A DNA stretch of 12,626 nucleotides. Origin: Baffinella frigidus (taxonomy: Eukaryota; Cryptophyceae; Cryptomonadales; Baffinellaceae). This document shows, one piece after another, positions 6,717 through 12,515 of the stretch. The notes below the pieces were generated by a model that saw only the letters and a program-made list of their open reading frames with translations, did not search any database and had not been told where the DNA came from. A program made the position numbers and the translations under genes. The first letter of the stretch is position 1. Every line of letters begins with the position of its first letter. The stretch covers positions 28,570 through 41,195 of the forward strand of contig MU647240.1 of the NCBI GenBank assembly GCA_026770585.1, given 5' to 3'.

Positions 6717-7440
6717 CTTGGAGGCGTTCGCGGGGCGGTGTTGGTGCGGGGGCGGCGGGGGTGTTGGATGTGCTTGGCTGGCTCGTGTTGTTGGGAGGTG
6801 CTGTTTTTGGAGAGGCACAGAAGAAACAAGAGGAAATATACAAAGGGTATTTTTAGAAAAAAATACCCCTTGACAGAAGAAAGGTGCTGATTGGGGGACC
6901 GATTGCTGACTTTTAAAACGTTTGGGAACCGTTTGCCAACGTCCCCTTCTCATGATGGAAGTCACGTGGACGAATCTCAACGCCAAAAGCTGACAGTTCT
7001 GTAACACAAAACGGGCACGTCAACTTAAGATTTGATCGATTGCTAATTGAAAGACCATTCAAATCATGATGGTTGTCGCGTCCAAACAAATTCCAAACAT
7101 CACCTTTCCGTGGCCTATGACTTGGACTTTTCAAGTTTCGTACCGGACGTGCAGAGTTGACTGAAACTCAAAGGACGCTGTTTTCCTTCTTGGTTTCCAT
7201 ATCTTAACCGTTACAAGTATCTTGCGATTTGTTCCGACTTTACTACACTTTACGCACTTTTTTCTTATTCTAAAACCATTATAGGCTCCTATTGTTGGAC
7301 TTTCGTGATAAAAAAACACCGCAAAATGTCGATCGAAACACACATGTTTGGAGTCGGACAAACGACCTGTCCTTTTATTTTTTAACACCTCGGGTAGTAA
7401 AGAGCATTTTCGTGTTTGGTGCGCCCTCACGTGACCTTCA
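6717..7440 (-). repeat. Upstream arm of the inverted gene duplication, copy B
   Basis: Minus-strand 5' flank of copy B, alignable in blocks with 4336-4996. It is more diverged than the coding region and carries the 56-bp insertion. It also separates copy B from the divergently placed SNARE-like gene. Confidence 0.7.
6827..6882. repeat. 56-bp insertion in copy B flank with 10-bp duplication
   Basis: ACAGAAGAAA occurs at 6817-6826 and again at 6873-6882, bracketing 46 bp that copy A lacks. The insert contains an inverted repeat of the GGGTATTTTT/AAAAATACCCC type (about 6845-6870). Either a tiny element inserted into B with a 10-bp target duplication, or A lost it by recombination between the direct repeats. 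Confidence 0.7.
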
Positions 7441-7772
7441 TCTTCGTGACTTTCTTATTTTATTTTGGTCCATGATGATTTATTTGATTTCGTTCAAATT
7501 GGTTCTGGGCAACTTTTGAGGTCAAAGGTGGACAGGGCCACTGTTGACGTGGTCACTGGGGAGCGCTCCCTCCCTCCTTGGCGCCACCCACACTCACACT
7601 CGTCCCTCTCGAGAGCAGAGCTCACATCGCGGTACCTGCGGCATTTTTCCGCAGCTGAGGCGGTTTTGGCTGGGTTGCGACCGTCAGGGCCCTGGACCCA
7701 CGAAGTTTTGTCGTCCAGGAAGCAGTCTGACCTCCGTGAGACCAAGACTGGGAAGTGTGGGATCACAGAAGA
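7441..7772. other. Presumed 5' region of the SNARE-like gene
   Basis: This lies between the end of the duplicated arm and the first ATG of the SNARE-like gene. Open frames cross it but show no recognisable motif. It is more GC-rich after 7540 and may be 5' untranslated region and promoter. A GCGG-TTTTCCGC-type hairpin occurs near 7640-7655. No core promoter element is assigned. Confidence 0.4.
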
Positions 7773-8566
7773 ATGTCGTTCGCAGACTCCCACCGGTACG
7801 TCAACCATGTGCATGCGTCCACGCATCGCCTGTTCCAGCCACCGTCAACCCGCGTCTCCTTTTGAGACAGCCGCTGAGGGACCGAGCGATGACGCAGTTC
7901 CTCCAATCGCGCCTTGCTCGTGACACGCAAGGCGGGGGTTGAAGAGATTCGGGGCTCAGCTTCCTAGGCACGTTGGCGGTGCGGTGCCGTTTTTTTTTGT
8001 GGGCAGGGTTTTCCAGCCGGCGGTGTGCGGTACTCAACTACAATCTTTTTATCCATGGTGACTCGACAACTTCGATCCATGGTGACTCGAGCAAACTTGC
8101 AGGGAGGGGTTCGGCAACCGCAAGGGCGGCGTGGCGGTGGGGGCGGGGGCGGGAGCAGGGGCGGGGACGGACGCGGGGGGCAGCGGGGAGTTCGCGGCGC
8201 AAGCGTCAGTGGCGCGCGCCAACATCGCGCAGCTGCTCGCCAACATCAACACGGTGCAGCGGTTGTCGTCGGCGCTCGGGGGCACCAAGGACACGGTCAG
8301 CTATCGCACACCCTCTAGCTCTGTCCCACTTGGATTTCGGCTCCTCGTGAGTTCGCCCCCCCCCAAATATCACATGTGAATTTCCTACGGGGGGGGCAAA
8401 ATCCACATTGAATTGATGAGGAGCCCAAATCAAGGAAATGGGGGGAGTTGCGAATTGATGAGGAGCCCAAATCAAGTGGGACAGAGCTAGACCCTGCCTG
8501 TCACCCCCCTCGCGCTGCTCCGCGAGACTCGTGGCCTTGTACGGCGGATGACTGACCACCAGCCTA
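7773..8566 (+). CDS. Qa-SNARE N-terminus (Pep12/SYP2/syntaxin-7-like), partial, three exons
   Basis: Proposed exons are 7773-7795, 8103-8295 and 8491 to about 8566. Exon 1 encodes MSFADSH plus two bases; MSF is a common start in SYP2-type syntaxins. Exon 1 ends at a strong GTACGT donor and joins at CTTGCAG (8097-8102) in phase. Exon 2 has a Gly/Ala-rich stretch, then ANIAQLLANINTVQRLSSAL followed by GGTKDT (residues about 48-72), which fits the syntaxin N-terminal pattern NI..I..V..L...LGT.KDT. Exon 3 gives LLRETRGLVRRMTD, at about the spacing where SYP2 proteins have KTR...LVKDT. Members are endosomal/vacuolar fusion proteins, normally about 270 residues with a C-terminal SNARE helix and membrane anchor; neither was found downstream here. 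So either later exons lie beyond long introns or this is a gene fragment. Family assignment is by motif and spacing only. Confidence 0.55.
7796..8102 (+). other. Intron 1 of the SNARE-like gene
   Basis: 307 bp with donor GTACGT and acceptor CTTGCAG after a partly pyrimidine-rich tract. It contains an exact 16-bp direct repeat ATCCATGGTGACTCGA at 8051-8066 and 8075-8090, just before the acceptor. Confidence 0.55.
8296..8490 (+). other. Intron 2 of the SNARE-like gene, mostly MITE
   Basis: Donor GTCAGC directly after the KDT codons and acceptor CTAG at 8487-8490, both phase 0, giving a 195-nt intron. About 174 of these bases are the element at 8316-8489. GTGAGT at 8347 inside the element is a stronger-looking donor, also phase 0, but would keep about 17 element-derived codons. 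An acceptor at 8526 is also in phase but would remove 12 conserved-length residues. Confidence 0.5.
8316..8489. mobile_element. Introner-like MITE in the SNARE gene
   Basis: TCTAGCTCTGTCCCACTTG at 8314 and its exact complement CAAGTGGGACAGAGCTAGA ending at 8491 form the termini, continuing with CGGCTCCTC/GAGGAGCC. TA..TA at 8316 and 8488 fits a TA target duplication. A 25-bp internal direct repeat (starting GAATTGATGAGGAGCCC) occurs at 8410-8434 and 8452-8476, so the right arm is partly duplicated. Confidence 0.8.
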
Positions 8567-8567
8567 G

Positions 8568-8729
8568 TTTGCGAAGCGTCCAGCCCTGAAACTCCTGAAG
8601 CGGATCAAATCGCCTCTACGCTCCAAAAAAGTCTAAAAAGGGAGTACGAAATCAAAAAAGGGGGTGAGGTAGAGGCGATTTGATCCGCTTCAGGTCCAAA
8701 AACAGGAGTCAGGGCTGGACGCTTGCGTA
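8568..8729. mobile_element. MITE with GCGTCCAGCCCTGA ends
   Basis: GCGTCCAGCCCTGA (8576-8589) faces TCAGGGCTGGACGC (8709-8722), and inner arms GCGGATCAAATCGCCTCTAC (8600-8619) pair with GTAGAGGCGATTTGATCCGC. The left edge starts immediately after the last codons assigned to SNARE exon 3 and begins with GT, so it could provide the next donor. Exact ends are uncertain by a few bases. Confidence 0.75.
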
Positions 8730-8944
8730 ACGAAGCCCTAGCAGGTCCCTCGAACAGTGCTCTGGAACATTTTTTATTTACCGTGCGGACACCCCAGTCC
8801 AGGGTGTCTCTTACAGGTCAAGATCCATCAAATTAAAACTCCAACTACCGCAAAATCGCCCAAACGATGATTTGGTTTTAAATTTGCTCCGACTCTCTTC
8901 AAAAGGCTCCAGCCCACTGTTTGATCAACCTCCCACTCGAGCCC

Positions 8945-9075
8945 AGAAATGCGACCATTTTAAAACTGGGATTCTTTTACAAGTGAAGAAAATCAAGAAG
9001 TGTGTAGTAATTTTCACACAAATGCGGGCGTTTGGTCTCGCATCTGACAGAAATCTGTCAGATACGTGACCAAGC
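8945..9075. repeat. Dispersed repeat related to 485-600
   Basis: TTTTAAAAC, TACAAGTGAAG and GTGTGTAGTAATTTTCACAC occur in the same order as at 485-600. They are followed by a hairpin, ATCTGACAG (about 9041-9049) with CTGTCAGAT, whose arms extend out to TTGGTC/GACCAA. Confidence 0.6.
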
Positions 9076-9195
9076 CTGCCCGTGACTGGTACTAAATTTA
9101 ACAACCCCACATTTAAGATAGTCCCATTTCTAGCCTCGAGTGGTCGGAGAGCTGGTGGGAACCGTTGAGCTTTTCGCGTCTCGGCCTACCTACTT

Positions 9196-9322
9196 TAGAC
9201 GTGACCGGGAGCAATCAAAAGTCAACTCAATTGCAGAAAGCACGGAAATCCGCGCTTTCTTCCAAAAGTTGACCTCGCGGCACTGGGGAGTTGACTTTTG
9301 CGATTGACCACCCTCAGGTCTA
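9196..9322. mobile_element. MITE with TAGAC ends and AAAAGTCAACTC arms
   Basis: TAGACGTGACCGGGAGCAAT then CAAAAGTCAACTC faces GAGTTGACTTTTGCGATTGA then CCACCCTCAGGTCTA. Length 127 bp with TA..TA ends. An inner hairpin pairs AGAAAGC with GCTTTCT (about 9235-9262). Confidence 0.75.
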
Positions 9323-9348
9323 GCGTAGCTCTCCCCCTGGCGTGAAGC

Positions 9349-9433
9349 GTGTTTGTCAACTTATCGTGTTTGTCAACTTCTCGTTTTTGTCAACTTCTCG
9401 TGTTTGTCAACTTCTCGTGTTTGTCAACTTATC
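9349..9433 (+). repeat. 17-bp tandem repeat x5 (GTGTTTGTCAACTTMTC)
   Basis: Five contiguous 17-bp copies at 9349, 9366, 9383, 9400 and 9417, differing at only two positions. No spacer between units, so not a CRISPR array. The unit carries TGTCAACTT, which recurs alone elsewhere in the window. Confidence 0.95.
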
Positions 9434-9468
9434 ACACCTCGCCTTTCCTCCCTTTTGTAAAGGTCGCT
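9433..9468 (+). repeat. 36-bp dispersed repeat, copy 1 (CACACCTCG...AAGGTCGCT)
   Basis: It matches 10055-10090 with about five differences: CACACCTCG, a CTTT/TCCCTTTTG block, then AAGGTCGCT. In both places GTCAACTT or AAGTTGAC lies just upstream. A partial third match (TCAACTTA then AACCTCGCCTT) is at 2571-2595. Confidence 0.6.
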
Positions 9469-9475
9469 CACACCG

Positions 9476-9491
9476 TTTAGGGTTTAGGGTT
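9476..9491 (+). repeat. Interstitial telomere-type repeat
   Basis: TTTAGGGTTTAGGGTT: two exact plant-type telomere heptamers. Too short to prove telomeric origin, but the heptamer type fits the satellite at the left edge. Confidence 0.6.
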
Positions 9492-9588
9492 GAGACCTTC
9501 TGGCGTTGAGACGCCCCGCCTCCCCCCTGGTAGCCCCCCCGCGCTAGCTCCCCCAAGTCCTTCACCACAGCCTGTCCCCCATCCTTTC

Positions 9589-9716
9589 CAGTGGAAGAGA
9601 ACCAAATCGGATATGCCACTTGTGGTAAATTCCACCAGAGATAAACCCTGCGAGGTTATCTCGGGTGACAGAATTTACTCACCTCCACTCCGATTTGGTT
9701 CTCTTCTGATTGCTGG
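9589..9716. mobile_element. Foldback MITE with AGAGAACCAAATCGGA arms
   Basis: AGAGAACCAAATCGGA (9597-9612) and TCCGATTTGGTTCTCT (9688-9703) pair perfectly, with outer CCAG/CTGG. Inner sequences GTAAATTC and GAATTTAC, and GAGATAA and TTATCTC, pair as well, so nearly the whole element folds back. Confidence 0.8.
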
Positions 9717-9794
9717 TGGATGACTGAACCGGCTTTTGCAATGGTCTCTCCAACCTCAGCTTTTGTAAAGATCTCTGAAACCGTGGATCATCTA

Positions 9795-9934
9795 CCACCA
9801 ACTCTCACAAGCGGACCAAATCGACGAGTTTTTGGAGCCACTTTCCTTTGACAGAGGGGCCACATCTGACCCCTCTGCTGGGTAAATCTGAGGCCTTAAA
9901 ATTGGCGCTTGAGTCCTCCAGTGAGGGTTGGTGG
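9795..9934. mobile_element. CCACCAACYCTCAC-family foldback element, copy 1
   Basis: CCACCAACTCTCAC (9795-9808) faces GTGAGGGTTGGTGG (9921-9934). The inner stem CAGAGGGG/CCCCTCTG (9852-9859 and 9870-9877) forms a hairpin. Shared CCAAATCG and TTTTTGGAGCCA blocks link it to the element at 11160-11296. Confidence 0.65.
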
Positions 9935-10054
9935 GAAATAGAACGCTTTGGTCAACGCCCATCCAACAACCTCTAGCTCTCCCTCTCTCGGGGTGACCCC
10001 GAGAATAGACTTTTGGCGACGAGAATAGTATTCTTAAGTTGACATCCCACTTAG

Positions 10055-10090
10055 CACACCTCGTCTTTATCCCTTTTGGTCAAGGTCGCT
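10055..10090 (+). repeat. 36-bp dispersed repeat, copy 2
   Basis: Second copy of the sequence described at 9433-9468, preceded by AAGTTGACATCCC. Confidence 0.6.
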
Positions 10091-10113
10091 GAACCCGTGA
10101 ATCAATTAGGGCC

Positions 10114-10320
10114 CTAAGCAAATTTAATTAGGGAATTACCCGTGTTGATAGGCTCAACGGTCCTTAACAAATACATCATATGCAGCATCCGGTTTGATAG
10201 GCCGTTTTCTTTGAAATTAAACATGTTCCCGGTTGAGAACAGGTTGAGCTGCGAGAGCGGCTGCATCATGTCATTGGGGAGACCAAGCTGCTCTGCGCGG
10301 ATTCTAAGGTCCGCTTTCAT
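10114..10320 (-). pseudogene. Possible gene fragment, 68-residue open frame
   Basis: A minus-strand open frame that reads as fairly ordinary protein (for example EQLGLPNDMMQPLSQLNLFS) rather than low-complexity translation. It ends where AT-rich DNA begins, and its first codons overlap the terminus of the MITE at 10315-10452. No family is recognised, and no splice sites or flanking exons were found. It could be a remnant of a gene or of a larger mobile element, or a chance open frame. Confidence 0.25.
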
Positions 10321-10452
10321 CCGGGGAAGCCTGTTTTTCTTTCATGCGATGGCAATGAAAATTACTACACAATTCGTTGTTACTAGTAAATCATTCGTGC
10401 AGTAATTTTCATTGGAATCAAATGAGAGAAAAATCTGTTTCCCTGGATGAAA
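10315..10452. mobile_element. Foldback MITE, TCCGGGAA family copy 2
   Basis: TTTCATCCGGGGAAGCCTGT then TTTTCTTTCAT faces ATGAGAGAAAAATCTGTTTC then CCTGGATGAAA. Centre: GAAAATTACTACA (10357-10369) and TGCAGTAATTTTC (10398-10410) inverted around a TACTAGTA palindrome. Same design as 847-973 and 11626-11790. Confidence 0.8.
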
Positions 10453-10542
10453 TTAGCAGCCTCTATTCACTAACCTCGCCAGATTCCAGGAAGGTGTCGC
10501 CAAAAGTCAATTCCCCCTGAAGGCAGGTGTTTTCAAAAGTCA

Positions 10543-10566
10543 AATACCGTACCAGGGTACGGTATT
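10543..10566. repeat. Perfect 11-bp hairpin
   Basis: AATACCGTACC (10543-10553), a 2-base gap, and GGTACGGTATT (10556-10566). Preceded by two CAAAAGTCAA copies. No attached gene, so not called a terminator. Confidence 0.75.
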
Positions 10567-10643
10567 AAGACAGTCAGCACCCGCCTCCAATCTTGCGTGG
10601 AAGCAGCCACTGCTGTTGAGTCAGCGGGCAAATCGCATGCCTT

Positions 10644-10848
10644 CCACCAGCAACCCGTAGCAGCTTATACCGGGTACTCGCAAGGATTCGGGTATTTTAT
10701 TGGAAAAACAATCTTTCCTATGTCCCTACAGTAGGAAGCCCTAGGGACCTCGAATTGCTGACGGGAGATACCGAAGAGATTTCTTCGGTTTAGCTGAAAA
10801 TTACTACAGTACCCGATCCGGATATAAGCTGCAGCGGGTTGCTGGTGG
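10644..10848. mobile_element. 205-bp inverted-repeat element with CCACCAGCAACCCG ends
   Basis: CCACCAGCAACCCGTAGCAG then CTTATACCGGGTAC (10644-10677) faces GTACCCGATCCGGATATAAG then CTGCAGCGGGTTGCTGGTGG (10809-10848). The interior has CCCTACAGTAGG with CCCTAGGGACC and GAAAATTACTACA (10796-10808), so it combines the two motifs that mark the other families. Confidence 0.7.
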
Positions 10849-10885
10849 TTCCATGGCTTCGCTCAGGGGAAAGGGGTGACAATGC

Positions 10886-10886
<1 letters not shown>

Positions 10887-10926
<40 letters not shown>

Positions 10927-10954
10927 CGAGAGAGGGAGAGAGAGAGAGGGACGG

Positions 10955-10985
<31 letters not shown>

Positions 10986-11056
10986 GAGAGAGGGAGAGGG
11001 AGAGGGAGAGGGGGAGAGAGAGAGAGAGAGAGGAAGGAAGGAAAGGAGGAAGAGAG
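10887..11056 (+). repeat. Imperfect (GA)n microsatellite
   Basis: About 170 bp of almost pure purine GA repeats with interspersed GGGA and GAAG. Open frames of Arg-Glu or Ser-Leu repeats in it are not genes. Polypurine tracts of this type can form triplex DNA. Confidence 0.95.
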
Positions 11057-11159
11057 TTACTTTACACAAAACGTGAGCATGTAGTTAGATCGCCTTGCAC
11101 AGCCAAGTAGGAGGAAACATGCGAATCTTTTGGTTGGGTGACACCAGGGGTAAAACGTC

Positions 11160-11296
11160 CACCAACCCGCACATCTTGGGCAAATCGAAAAAGTCAAAAA
11201 CACCACATCACCTTGGAGGCCGTCGGAATCCGACGGCCTTCAAGGGGATTTTTGGAGCCATTTTTCCCGATTTGCCCAGACTGTGAGGGTTGGAGG
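11160..11296. mobile_element. CCACCAACYCTCAC-family foldback element, copy 2
   Basis: TGGGCAAATCG (11178-11188) faces CGATTTGCCCA, with outer CCACCAACCC/GGGTTGG-GG. A central hairpin AGGCCGTCGGA/TCCGACGGCCT spans about 11217-11238. Near full-length palindrome, related to 9795-9934. Confidence 0.75.
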
Positions 11297-11297
11297 G

Positions 11298-11458
11298 TAC
11301 CTACCAGAAAAGTCTCTTGTAGTGCCTGCAAGGAAGTATGCCTGAAGGGTGGACACCATAACGCATACCTACCCTCCACACATACTCAATCAGTCCGGCC
11401 CCGACGGGTATGTGTTAGGGTAGGTCCACTGTACCAGACAAGTCTCTTGCAGTGCATG
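11298..11458. repeat. Direct and inverted repeats around 11300-11460
   Basis: ACCAGAAAAGTCTCTTGTAG (near 11303) recurs near 11433 as ACCAGACAAGTCTCTTGCAG, continuing TGC-TG. Between them ACCTACCCTCCACACATAC (11367-11385) and GTATGTGTTAGGGTAGGT (11408-11425) form an inverted repeat. No coding signal. Confidence 0.7.
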
Positions 11459-11480
11459 GCCGCTGAGGAGCCGGTACATG

Positions 11481-11601
11481 TACAGGGGTTACTCGAAATC
11501 AAGAACACGCACCGCCCCTAGGGTGGTCATATGCTCCTAGGCATGACCCTACCGTAGGACCCTAGGGTGGTGCGTGCCCTTAATTTCGAGTAACCCCTGT
11601 A
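11481..11601. mobile_element. 121-bp MITE with TACAGGGGTTACTCGAAAT ends
   Basis: Perfect 19-bp terminal inverted repeats TACAGGGGTTACTCGAAAT / ATTTCGAGTAACCCCTGTA, then CACGCACC/GGTGCGTG. The interior holds CCCCTAGGGTGG, CCTAGGCATGACCCTACCGT and AGGACCCTAGG. TA..TA ends. The termini resemble, but are distinct from, the CTCGCTCAT family. Confidence 0.9.
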
Positions 11602-11625
11602 TTGCCAATCGCCAAGGGTCGTTCC

Positions 11626-11790
11626 TATCCGGGGAAACCTATTTTTCTTCAGTTTGATGGCAAGGAAAATTACTTCACAAATGCTTTAATATTACTAATA
11701 AACACAATTCGTTCTTATTAGTAATATTAAAGCATTTGTGTAGTAATTTTCCTTGCCATCAAACTAAAGAAAAAGAGGTTTCCCCGGATA
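11626..11790. mobile_element. 165-bp near-perfect hairpin element, TCCGGGGAA family copy 3
   Basis: About 76-bp arms (left 11626-11701; right ends at 11790) differ by only about three bases; the loop is about 9 bp. Starts TATCCGGGGAAACCT and ends AGGTTTCCCCGGATA. Both arms contain the TGTAGTAATTTTC motif (11665-11677 inverted with one change, 11739-11751). TA..TA ends. A transcript would form a long miRNA-precursor-like hairpin. Confidence 0.9.
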
Positions 11791-11856
11791 AGTTCTTATC
11801 GGACCATTCAAGAACATGCACCCTGCTGCTGGACAATCACCTAGGGGCCTGTGAGA

Positions 11857-12028
11857 CGTCATCGAAAGGGGCCTTTTTCGTGACTAAAAGGGGCCCCTCA
11901 CGTCATCGAAAGGGGCCTCTCACGTCATCGAAAGGGGCCTCTCACGTCACTGAAAGGTGGCCCTCACGTCTCCGGAAGGGGCCTCTTTCGTCACCGAAAG
12001 GGGCCTTTTTCGTGACTAAAAGGGGCCA
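11857..12028 (+). repeat. 22-bp tandem repeat, ~7.8 units
   Basis: Units of the form CGTCATCGAAAGGGGCCTCT plus CA start at 11857, 11879, 11901, 11923, 11945, 11967, 11989 and 12011. Units 2 and 8 share the variant CGTGACTAAAAGGGGCC, suggesting a higher-order order of types. 22 bp is not a codon multiple, so open frames across it cycle through all frames and are not evidence of a protein. Confidence 0.9.
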
Positions 12029-12102
12029 GTGCTAGATTCTGCGCTGACTCCCTCAACTCTTGGCAGAGCTGGTGATATATGACGAGTATATGATACATGC
12101 CT

Positions 12103-12268
12103 TGGTGATATATGACAAGTATACAACGTATACGAAGATAACACTGGAAATGATGGGGAGCAGGCAGTAGGGGCGCTGCTCACCGAGACAAAAGTCGAGA
12201 ACGAGACAACCCAGAGCAAACGTGGAGCCTCTGTTATCTTCGTATTCGGTGTATACTTGGTGATATAT
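12103..12268. mobile_element. Inverted-repeat element with GTATACGAAGATAACA ends
   Basis: Left GACAAGTATACAACGTATAC then GAAGATAACA faces right TGTTATCTTCGTATTCGGTG then TATACTTGGTGATATATG, pairing over about 36 bp. The core (CTGGAAATGATGGGGAGCAG, then GCTGCTCACCGAGACAAAAG) recurs at 12516-12626. Confidence 0.65.
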
Positions 12269-12332
12269 GTCTCTGGGTACGTGACCCCCTAGAGCATCTT
12301 CTCTCGTGAGTCGCCTCCTAGCGTTGAGCCAG

Positions 12333-12493
12333 CCCACACAGCGGACGTGGAAGGGATTTTGAAAAACCCCTAAGCGATAAGACCTCAACCCTACAGTAGG
12401 AAACCCGTAGGACCATAGGGGGGTTCGTACGGATAAGGTAACGGAAACTCGGGCACTGAGTGCCCGAAAATCCCTTCGTAGCCCGCTGTGTGG
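12333..12493. mobile_element. 161-bp MITE with CACACAGCGG...GGGATTTT arms
   Basis: CCACACAGCGG then GAAGGGATTTT faces AAAATCCCTTC then CCGCTGTGTGG. The interior has CCCTACAGTAGGAAACCCGT then AGGACCATAGG, the core motif of the other families, and a small hairpin TCGGGCACTGAGTGCCCGA (about 12449-12467). Confidence 0.75.
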
Positions 12494-12515
12494 CAACCCT
12501 GAGTCTATCAACTTG

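Larger units (their letters stand above)
4915..6803. repeat. Gene palindrome: near-identical inverted arms
   Basis: Arms 4915-5784 and 5933-6803 are inverse complements at roughly 96%, covering coding regions, 3' ends and about 80 bp of 5' sequence, where one 3-bp indel occurs (an extra AAC in copy B). Outside them the similarity falls sharply but continues to about 4336 and 7440, so the original duplication was about 1.45 kb per arm. Confidence 0.85.

Noticed and set aside
4781-6890. Long antisense open frames over the duplicated gene
   Set aside because: They are present in both copies only because the sense sequence is conserved; substitutions fit the sense frame (third-position silent changes), and the sense frame has equal ends and poly(A) signals.
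7465-7923. 152-codon plus-strand open frame
   Set aside because: No recognisable motif, and it overlaps SNARE exon 1 and its intron in another frame.
8347-8352. GTGAGT donor inside the intron-2 element
   Set aside because: In phase and a good consensus, but it would add about 17 codons from the element's terminal repeat between KDT and the next conserved helix, spoiling the family spacing. It remains a second choice to test with RNA.
9349-9433. Short tandem repeats as a CRISPR array
   Set aside because: The units are contiguous with no spacers, and the context is eukaryotic.
10839-11084. Arg-Glu and Ser-Leu repeat open frames
   Set aside because: They are translations of the GA microsatellite.
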